Source: Planctomycetota bacterium
Lineage (GTDB): Bacteria; Planctomycetota; Planctomycetia; Planctomycetales; Planctomycetaceae
DNA length: 10,093 nt
Reading direction: 5' to 3'
NCBI GenBank assembly: GCA_024278285.1
Contig: JAJRTM010000783.1
Coordinates: 1 to 10,093, forward strand
Position numbers and translations under genes: made by a program. Position 1 is the stretch's first letter. Every line of letters begins with the position of its first letter. The notes under the pieces are model-generated. The model saw only the letters and a program-made list of their open reading frames with translations. It had not been told where the DNA came from and did no database searches. This document shows, one piece after another, positions 5,427 to 10,093 of this stretch.

Positions 5427-7835
5427 TAACTGGAAAACGTGTTTTTTACGTCCACCCTTGGGAGCAGATTCGGTAGTCCATTCTCCGTAGCCGTTAGTGA
5501 CCAGTGATGCCAGCATTTTCTCAGCTTCATTACTCGTTTTGAATTGCGTCCGTTTGCCTCTTTGCAGTTCCCGAGACGTGATAACCCCGCCCCTGGCCTG
5601 AATCCATTCGATCAACTGGCGGGATTCGTGTTCCTCTTTCGATTCCTCCAACATCACGTAAACTCGTCTGGTTTCGTGCTTGAACCAGTTCGTTAAGTCG
5701 ATGGCGTTTTGCATAATCAGTTCATCAATCGGCGAGTTGTCATCTGGTTCCGTGAAGGGATCAACCCGGTTGATGTAGTGCAGCACTAATGCAAGACGTG
5801 CCGGGTACTCTTCGAGTTTCGACCACGCCGCCCTTAAATCACCTTGCAAATTGCTTTGCTCAATGGCGTGCCGGTTGTAGTAATCAACCCAGATGTCTTT
5901 TGCTTTACCGGTCATGCCGATGCAGATCGGTGACTGTTTTCCCTCATCATCAGATTGAAAATCGAGTTGATGCAGATATTCAATCAGGTCAGATAATTTC
6001 TGTTCGACTTCTTTCGGTATCCCTTCATCAGTCCATTGTTTCGTTTTATGCGGGGGATAACAGAGCAGGAATCTTGCGAGCAATCCCGATTCCCGGTGTT
6101 CTGTTCCGACCACTTGACGAAAACGCCCCGGTTGGATTCCGCCAATCACATTAACCGCTGCCCTGGGAACGAATGTTGTTTCCTTGCCGCTCTTGCGGTC
6201 AATGATGATGTTCTCTGCGTTGAACATCGATAACCAGTGAGCCGAATCCCCTTTGCCGCTGGAATACTTATCGAACCCGCCAATCCAGCCTGCCAGTTCA
6301 TCCATGCAGAGACAGAGACCACGGGGGTTCGCCTGCAACCGCTGCGTCAGTGCTTCGATGGTGATATCAGTAACAATCAGCCGTTGCGGTCCGATCAGAA
6401 CTGGTTCTTCTGGTGGGGGATCGGTTGTTTTTTTGTCTCTCTTCCATTCTGCCATATCTTTATCAAAGAAGGCTCGTTCTCTTTCGTATTCTGATTTGCG
6501 TTGTTCAAATTCAGCCAGCGATTTCATTTCCCGATTGCGAGCCGGCTTCATTACCAGTTTGAAAGCAGGTGATTTCTGGTTACCCGATTCACCAATAATT
6601 GCTCCCCAGATGATCGGCGGAACAATCCAACCCGATTTGAGTATCAGCCGCCTGGTGTTACCGATCACTGCCCCCAGCACCGCCAGCAACGGCAAGGCGA
6701 TAAAACAGGGATCGCAACCAATTGACTTCGCCCCCACTTTAACAACTTGACGGGCAACATCAGGAAGCAAGTCAGACGGAAACGGCTTGAATGGCAACAC
6801 TGGTTTGATGCAGTGGCCTTGTTCATCGTCGGTTGACTTCTCTTCTGTCTCTTCCGGTTTCCACTGTTTGGTTTCACCTGCTGCGTCATACAAATCAGCA
6901 ATCGAGTTGCTATTGTCGAGAAAATCACTGACATCCCCTTTGTCTGGAAGATCGGGCAATTCAACCACCCGGATTGATTCTGCAACAGCGTACAACTTCG
7001 CTGCAACATCTTCTGCATGATCAATTCCAACCGGATCGTTATCGGGAATGATCACCACTTCCCGACCTGCGAACCATTTTGAGAATTTCGCCTTCCACTT
7101 GCCCGCCCCCAGTGGGTTGCAGGTGGCAAGAATCCCTTCTGATATCAGTCGGTCAGCATCCTTTTCGCCTTCGCAAATAAAGATACGTTCCTCAGATCGC
7201 GAAAGGATTTCAGGCAGATTGTACGGCACCAGTTCCACACCCTGCATCGAATGTTTCCAGCCATCAGGTTGAAGGGACATTTGCCGGAATGTCTTCTTGC
7301 CGTCTGATTGCAGGAACCGACACGCCTTGAAGATTTCGTTCCTTTCTGTATCACGATAAACGTACTCAGCGATTAACTCACCTGGGGAGCCGCTACGCTT
7401 CTTTGAGGCTGGTTTTGCCTGATGATATTGTTCATCCTGTTTTGGCGTCACCTGACAGGCATGTGGTGGCCTCTCATCGTAATGCAAGCCACCCGAGTCA
7501 ACCCGCTGCGAATAATGACGAAAGGCAGATTCAAAATCTGAATGTTCCCCAAGTTCAACCGCCAAATCAAAAAACGATAACCCTTGTGATTCGGAACCGT
7601 GATCGCGATAGTAGCCACGTTCATATTCAGGATTGTTGATATTGATCCCTGCTGATGGTGTCGCATCATCCCGCCCGATCGCATGGCAAGTTATCCAGCC
7701 AGATGCCCCCGGACTATCAGAAACCAAACGCAACCCCAGCCGCTTCGCCTCTGCAACAATGGCGATTGATTCGAGTATCTCTTGGCGTTTTTGTTTGAAA
7801 TCGATATTGTTGTTTTTGGTTTTTTCGCGTATCAT
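5388..7835 (-). CDS. TOPRIM-DUF3987 primase/helicase-like protein
   Basis: 815-residue protein, probably the replication protein of the element. Residues about 15-110 resemble a primase-type N-terminal domain that has lost its zinc cysteines (WITCHAIGRDDATPSAGI, then GYYRDHGSESQGLSFFDLA). The TOPRIM domain at about 215-310 shows EGEKDAD (E222), IIPDNDPVG (D265, D267) and DKGDVSDFL. DUF3987 at about 350-600 is an ATPase-like domain with Walker A GESGNQKS (415-422), Walker B LCLCMDEL (507-514), VIGGIQPG and GLLARFL, with R588 a possible arginine finger. A charged, probably helical insert lies near 430-475. The C-terminus (about 740-805) looks like a winged helix for DNA binding. The ATG at 7835 has GGA about eight bases upstream. 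Family knowledge supports DNA unwinding and priming on mobile elements; that it primes here is inferred. Confidence 0.85.
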   Translation of the reverse strand: MIREKTKNNNIDFKQKRQEILESIAIVAEAKRLGLRLVSDSPGASGWITCHAIGRDDATPSAGININNPEYERGYYRDHGSESQGLSFFDLAVELGEHSDFESAFRHYSQRVDSGGLHYDERPPHACQVTPKQDEQYHQAKPASKKRSGSPGELIAEYVYRDTERNEIFKACRFLQSDGKKTFRQMSLQPDGWKHSMQGVELVPYNLPEILSRSEERIFICEGEKDADRLISEGILATCNPLGAGKWKAKFSKWFAGREVVIIPDNDPVGIDHAEDVAAKLYAVAESIRVVELPDLPDKGDVSDFLDNSNSIADLYDAAGETKQWKPEETEEKSTDDEQGHCIKPVLPFKPFPSDLLPDVARQVVKVGAKSIGCDPCFIALPLLAVLGAVIGNTRRLILKSGWIVPPIIWGAIIGESGNQKSPAFKLVMKPARNREMKSLAEFEQRKSEYERERAFFDKDMAEWKRDKKTTDPPPEEPVLIGPQRLIVTDITIEALTQRLQANPRGLCLCMDELAGWIGGFDKYSSGKGDSAHWLSMFNAENIIIDRKSGKETTFVPRAAVNVIGGIQPGRFRQVVGTEHRESGLLARFLLCYPPHKTKQWTDEGIPKEVEQKLSDLIEYLHQLDFQSDDEGKQSPICIGMTGKAKDIWVDYYNRHAIEQSNLQGDLRAAWSKLEEYPARLALVLHYINRVDPFTEPDDNSPIDELIMQNAIDLTNWFKHETRRVYVMLEESKEEHESRQLIEWIQARGGVITSRELQRGKRTQFKTSNEAEKMLASLVTNGYGEWTTESAPKGGRKKHVFQLCDSVTNDTTPKT

Positions 7836-7874
7836 TTGTTTGTTCCTTTGCTTAGGAAAACTGTTTCAAGAAAA

Positions 7875-7900
7875 GCCCGCCGGCTGTCCACCTGGCGGGT
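7875..7900. terminator. Strong hairpin between the HTH gene and the primase gene
   Basis: GCCCGCCGG-ctgtccac-CTGGCGGGT, nine pairs counting two G-T, with an eight-base loop. On the + strand it is followed by TATTTTTATG, on the - strand by CTTTTCTT, so it could terminate on either strand. On the - strand it lies between the HTH gene stop (7932) and the primase-like gene start (7835) and may act as an attenuator that lowers primase expression. Confidence 0.5.
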
Positions 7901-7916
7901 ATTTTTATGCGCGTTG

Positions 7917-7935
7917 CTAAAGCTGCCAGCTTTAG
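7917..7935. repeat. 8-bp perfect dyad at the end of the HTH gene
   Basis: CTAAAGCTgccAGCTTTAG, eight pairs with a three-base loop, includes the stop codon of the HTH gene (TAA, 7934-7932). A short GTGGC/GCCAC dyad lies nearby at 7948-7963. Together with the hairpin at 7875-7900 it makes a strongly structured junction in the - strand transcript. Confidence 0.4.
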
Positions 7936-8180
7936 GCTTGGTGGCTGGTGGCAACTTCGCCACATTTAATCCCTGGCAGTTGATTTTCCGTGGTCTGAGA
8001 TTCGAGATATGCCAACCAATCGCTTCCCAGGACAAACCCCCGCCCGTGAAGGTAACGCACTTTCAGCCCGGCCCTGCGAGCCGTACGCATGGCATCGCGC
8101 TTCATGCCTGTTCGTTTTTGGAATTCGGAAAGCATGTAGCAACTTTCCCGAGTAATTTCGCCGCATTCAGTAACTGCCAT
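7932..8180 (-). CDS. Small HTH protein, excisionase/AlpA-like regulator
   Basis: 82-residue protein with one winged or MerR-type helix-turn-helix at about residues 15-60 (YMLSEFQKRTGMKRDAMRTA, then the wing-like LHGRGFVLGSDWLAYL). Proteins of this size and type next to integrases serve as recombination directionality factors and/or repressors. The ATG at 8180 is chosen because GGGAGA (8193-8188 on the - strand) stands eight bases upstream; the longer frame from 8243 lacks such a site and adds only unstructured residues. Its gene is separated from the primase-like gene by a strong hairpin. Phased direct repeats upstream (8303-8341) may be its own binding sites. Without structural or sequence comparison, excisionase and transcription regulator cannot be told apart. 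Confidence 0.7.
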   Translation of the reverse strand: MAVTECGEITRESCYMLSEFQKRTGMKRDAMRTARRAGLKVRYLHGRGFVLGSDWLAYLESQTTENQLPGIKCGEVATSHQA

Positions 8181-8302
8181 TTGATAGTCTCCCTGTCTTG
8201 GGTTGCTTGATCGTCGAAAACAACAGCGTCCCGACATTGACAAGGGGAATTTAGCGGCAATTAGTGGGGAGTAAAGATGTTTATGGCAGGTTTTCCCAGC
8301 TT

Positions 8303-8341
8303 GGCGACTTGTGGCGACTTACGGATAGTTAGCGGATAGTT
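8303..8341. promoter_or_regulatory. Two pairs of helically phased direct repeats
   Basis: GGCGACTT occurs at 8303-8310 and 8313-8320 (period 10). CGGATAGTT occurs at 8322-8330 and 8333-8341 (period 11). The spacing close to one DNA turn puts each pair on one helix face, which suits cooperative binding by a small protein. The block lies between the stop of the 261-aa gene and the start of the HTH gene, so it is a candidate operator or excisionase/Rep site. Confidence 0.45.
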
Positions 8342-8344
8342 GAG

Positions 8345-9130
8345 CTATTTAATTTCTTCCCATCCCGTGGAAAGATCCCGCATATCGACAATTATTGACT
8401 TCGTGGTGCTTCTTGTCGGATGAATCCGTATTATCTTCTTTTCAATCCGTCGTTTTAGGGTATTCTGTGATATTGCTTGCCCATTTACCGCGAAGATTCT
8501 ACGGAGACGGGCAGGTGTTAATGGCGGGGACCACTCAGGTTCCTGGTCTTCATGCTCTTTTCGCATCAATGACATTTCGTAATTCAAATCGATAATCAAG
8601 CCTGACAGAAACGATTCATCTTCTGGCCAACTCTGGAACCATTCCTGCAGACCATGTGCAAGCCCCACAATGCACGGAGCAAGAGATTCGGCATGCTCTT
8701 TCATAACCACGGGCCATTCACCAGAATCGATACTCGCCAGTCCGTTCAGCGTAAACCGGCATGGTGCTTCAGCTTCTGCAGGATATCGCCACGCTTTGCG
8801 ACATTGCTCGCTGAATTCAAAAACAATTGCTTCTGCGATTCCGGTAACAGAATTTGCCTGGCAACCATTCCACAAATAAGATTTCGGCGTGAGTTGCCAG
8901 ACATACCAAAGTGGAGAATCTTTTGTCTGAAAACTATCTCTTGAAATCCTTTTTGCTTTGCCTGCGAATTGCAACAGGGCTGTAACCTGCCTCAAAATAA
9001 TCTCATCAAATTCATCGGGATTATCAGAGTTCAAGTCTGATCGAAGTAGGCTCATCCTGAAGGTGAAATCACAGAGGATCGAATAAAATTCAGAGAGAGT
9101 TTCAAATTTTCGCTTGTTCAATGCAGCCAT
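8345..9130 (-). CDS. Hypothetical protein, first gene of the element's - strand cluster
   Basis: 261 residues from the ATG at 9130 (MAALNKRKFETLSEFYSILCDF), preceded by GGGA at a workable distance. A longer frame starting with TTG at 9292 is rejected because it would read through a long hairpin and a candidate arm site and begins with residues that look non-coding. No family is recognised. The protein is soluble and has no signal peptide. The middle has several Trp-containing segments (WYVWQ, AWRY, WFQSWPEDE). The end, LTPARLRRIFAVNGQAIS followed by NTLKRRIEKKIIRI, resembles a winged-helix DNA-binding tail, which is a weak inference. As the gene nearest attR and probably first transcribed, it may be regulatory or replication-related. 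Confidence 0.6.
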   Translation of the reverse strand: MAALNKRKFETLSEFYSILCDFTFRMSLLRSDLNSDNPDEFDEIILRQVTALLQFAGKAKRISRDSFQTKDSPLWYVWQLTPKSYLWNGCQANSVTGIAEAIVFEFSEQCRKAWRYPAEAEAPCRFTLNGLASIDSGEWPVVMKEHAESLAPCIVGLAHGLQEWFQSWPEDESFLSGLIIDLNYEMSLMRKEHEDQEPEWSPPLTPARLRRIFAVNGQAISQNTLKRRIEKKIIRIHPTRSTTKSIIVDMRDLSTGWEEIK

Positions 9131-9164
9131 GATTTCGCATCCCGTAACGATCCCGAATAAAGGA

Positions 9165-9207
9165 AAACAGGGAAGCCGGTGTTCGCTCCGTCGAGCTATC
9201 CCTGTTT
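9165..9207 (-). promoter_or_regulatory. Long hairpin in the leader of the first element gene
   Basis: Perfect 9-bp arms AAACAGGGA (9165-9173) and TCCCTGTTT (9199-9207). AGC/GCT and CGG/CCG pairs further in extend the stem. On the - strand the hairpin is followed by TCCTTTATT, so it resembles a weak terminator or attenuator about 35 bases upstream of the start at 9130. A possible promoter further upstream on the - strand is TTGTTT (9296-9291), 18 bases, TATAGG (9272-9267); this is weak evidence. Confidence 0.4.
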
Positions 9208-9232
9208 GAATCAAAATCAGTGTTGGGGTTGA

Positions 9233-9249
9233 TAGCCAGAGTGTTAGCT
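9233..9249. repeat. Candidate integrase arm site, right (17 bp)
   Basis: TAGCCaGAGTGTTAGCT matches 3402-3418 at 16 of 17 positions in the same orientation and lies 113 bases inside attR. In the circular form the two copies would flank the core as in two-armed phage attachment sites. The function is inferred from placement. Confidence 0.5.
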
Positions 9250-9362
9250 GACGCTGCCACGACCCCCCTATACGACAGTCATCCAATATCAAACAATAGC
9301 ATAAAACTAACTACAAAAACACCAATCCGACTTTCATGCGATTGCAAATAGTGGTACATTCT

Positions 9363-9412
9363 GAACTCATAATTCGTTGGTTCTCGGTTCAAGTCCGAGC
9401 AGCCCCATTTTT
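9363..9412. repeat. attR: 50-bp core direct repeat (right copy, tRNA 3' fragment)
   Basis: Exact copy of 3284-3333: the tRNA from within the anticodon stem to its 3' end plus five T. The 5' half of a tRNA is absent, so this is a displaced tRNA fragment, not a gene. It marks the right boundary of the element. Confidence 0.92.
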
Positions 9413-9421
9413 GGCTTGCTT

Positions 9422-9449
9422 GCCAGTCATAAGTTGCGTCTGGCTTTTT
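9422..9449 (+). terminator. Possible original terminator of the tRNA, displaced by the element
   Basis: GCCAG (9422-9426) and CTGGC (9440-9444) can pair over a 13-base loop and are followed by TTTTTA. Before integration this would have lain ten bases after the tRNA sequence plus T run. It is now about 6 kb from the intact tRNA. The stem is only five pairs, so the call is modest. Confidence 0.4.
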
Positions 9450-9581
9450 AATATTTTCAGATGGAGCATTAAGACTTTTTAGGGGTTCTCTACCCAACGG
9501 GGTATTACATTCCTGAAAGAGTTTGTTTAGTTAACTTCTCTGATCGAGTTTACATTGATGATATAAGTGGAGATTTGTGGG

Positions 9582-10093
9582 TTGGCGAAGTCGAAGAAGG
9601 GGAATTCAAGTAAGAACAGCAGTGGGGCTGCGGAATCTGACCGGATTCAATATGTATCGCTTAGTGATGAAACCAGGCGGCGGTATTTGAATTACGCCGT
9701 TTCTGTTATTCAGTCACGTGCGCTTCCCGATGTGCGGGATGGTCTCAAGCCGGTGCAGCGGCGTATTTTGTATGTGATGTATAACGATTTACGTTTGACG
9801 CACGATGCCAAGCCGCGAAAATGTGCGAAAATTACCGGGGATACCACAGGTAACTACCATCCACATGGCGACAGTTCGGTTTACGATGCGTTGGTCCGGC
9901 TGGCTCAGGATTTCACGCTGCGAGAACCGTTAATCGATGGGCAGGGAAATTTTGGTTCTATTATTGGTCTGCCTGCCGCTGCAGCGCGTTATACCGAAGC
10001 GCGTCTGACTGCGATTGCGGGGCATTTGATGTCGGAACTGCGATATCAAACCGTTGCGATGCGAGAAAACTACGATGGCACTCGCCAGGAAGC
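9582..10093 (+). CDS. gyrA: Type IIA topoisomerase subunit A, 5' part (DNA gyrase A-like)
   Basis: Breakage-reunion subunit of gyrase or topoisomerase IV; 170 residues are present and the gene continues past the window. The TTG at 9582 is chosen: GGAG at 9569-9572 is at good spacing and the product starts MAKSKKGNSS. The frame is closed upstream by TAA at 9564-9566, and no ATG precedes the conserved region. Conserved blocks are YVSLSDETRRRYLNYAVSVI, RALPDVRDGLKPVQRRILY and NYHPHGDSSVYD. QGNFGS and ARYTEARL follow, the latter with catalytic Tyr137. In the quinolone region the Ser and Asp of GDSSVYD match the sensitive form of E. coli GyrA (Ser83, Asp87). GSIIGLPAAAARYTEAR differs from the usual GyrA spelling in this loop. 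GyrA and ParC cannot be separated without the C-terminal part, so the symbol is tentative. Confidence 0.85.
   Translation, partial: MAKSKKGNSSKNSSGAAESDRIQYVSLSDETRRRYLNYAVSVIQSRALPDVRDGLKPVQRRILYVMYNDLRLTHDAKPRKCAKITGDTTGNYHPHGDSSVYDALVRLAQDFTLREPLIDGQGNFGSIIGLPAAAARYTEARLTAIAGHLMSELRYQTVAMRENYDGTRQE

Larger units (their letters stand above)
3284..9412. mobile_element. Small tRNA-integrated element (6,079-bp unit, attL to attR)
   Basis: Bounded by a perfect 50-bp direct repeat, 3284-3333 and 9363-9412, made of the tRNA 3' portion from inside the anticodon stem plus five T. It carries a complete tyrosine integrase next to attL, a primase/helicase-like protein, a small HTH protein suited to excisionase or regulator, a zinc-ribbon protein and one or two unknown proteins, all on the - strand. 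No virion, packaging, relaxase or conjugation gene is seen. The gene set fits a satellite-like or plasmid-like integrative element. Intact att copies and an intact integrase suggest recent insertion and possible mobility; excision itself is not shown by the sequence. Confidence 0.9.

Noticed and set aside
6253..6750. 165-aa frame on the + strand inside the primase-like gene
   Set aside because: Antisense shadow of a well-supported 815-aa gene with recognisable TOPRIM and ATPase motifs.
9131..9292. N-terminal extension of the 261-aa protein from TTG 9292
   Set aside because: The stretch covers a 9-bp inverted repeat and the right arm-site candidate, and the ATG at 9130 has a plausible ribosome site.
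9279..9497. 72-aa frame on the - strand across attR
   Set aside because: It reads the tRNA fragment antisense (GCSDLNREPT is the well-known false peptide from tRNA DNA) and has no ribosome site or family signal.

Overview
The window looks like chromosomal DNA of a planctomycete (Gimesia/Planctomyces-like), carrying a small integrative element in a tRNA gene. The taxonomic call rests on a DUF1501 protein, a DUF1569 protein, a lipoprotein cyclophilin and a GTAGGGTCCGC-type palindromic repeat. It is an inference from gene content; no ribosomal marker is present.

Left chromosomal part (1-3283, + strand): the 3' part of a DUF1501 gene, a REPIN-like pair of inverted palindromes, a lipoprotein peptidyl-prolyl isomerase (start reassigned to 1383), a DUF1569 gene, about 440 bases without a convincing gene, then a tRNA with anticodon CAT (3255-3328).

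Inserted element (3284-9412): a perfect 50-bp direct repeat consisting of the 3' part of the tRNA plus five T residues occurs at 3284-3333 and 9363-9412. This defines a 6,079-bp unit with attL and attR. All its protein genes are on the - strand. In transcription order they are an unrecognised 261-aa protein, an 82-aa HTH/excisionase-like protein, an 815-aa TOPRIM-DUF3987 primase/helicase-like protein, a zinc-ribbon protein, possibly a 65-aa protein, and a complete tyrosine integrase whose stop lies inside the tRNA gene. No capsid, portal, terminase, relaxase or conjugation gene is present. The content is therefore integration/excision plus probable self-replication, like a minimal satellite or cryptic plasmid-like island.

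Non-coding structure in the element: a 17-bp repeat (one mismatch) lies just inside both ends and is a candidate set of integrase arm sites. A 15-bp inverted repeat built from 8-bp TGTGACA units sits at the primase/zinc-ribbon junction and is a candidate origin or operator. Helically phased direct repeats lie upstream of the excisionase-like gene. A nested set of stems with a GAAA loop lies just upstream of the integrase. A long hairpin lies in the leader of the first gene.

Right chromosomal part (9413-10093): the original downstream flank of the tRNA, including a possible terminator now about 6 kb from the tRNA, then the 5' part of a type IIA topoisomerase A-subunit gene (gyrA-like) that starts with TTG at 9582 and runs off the window.
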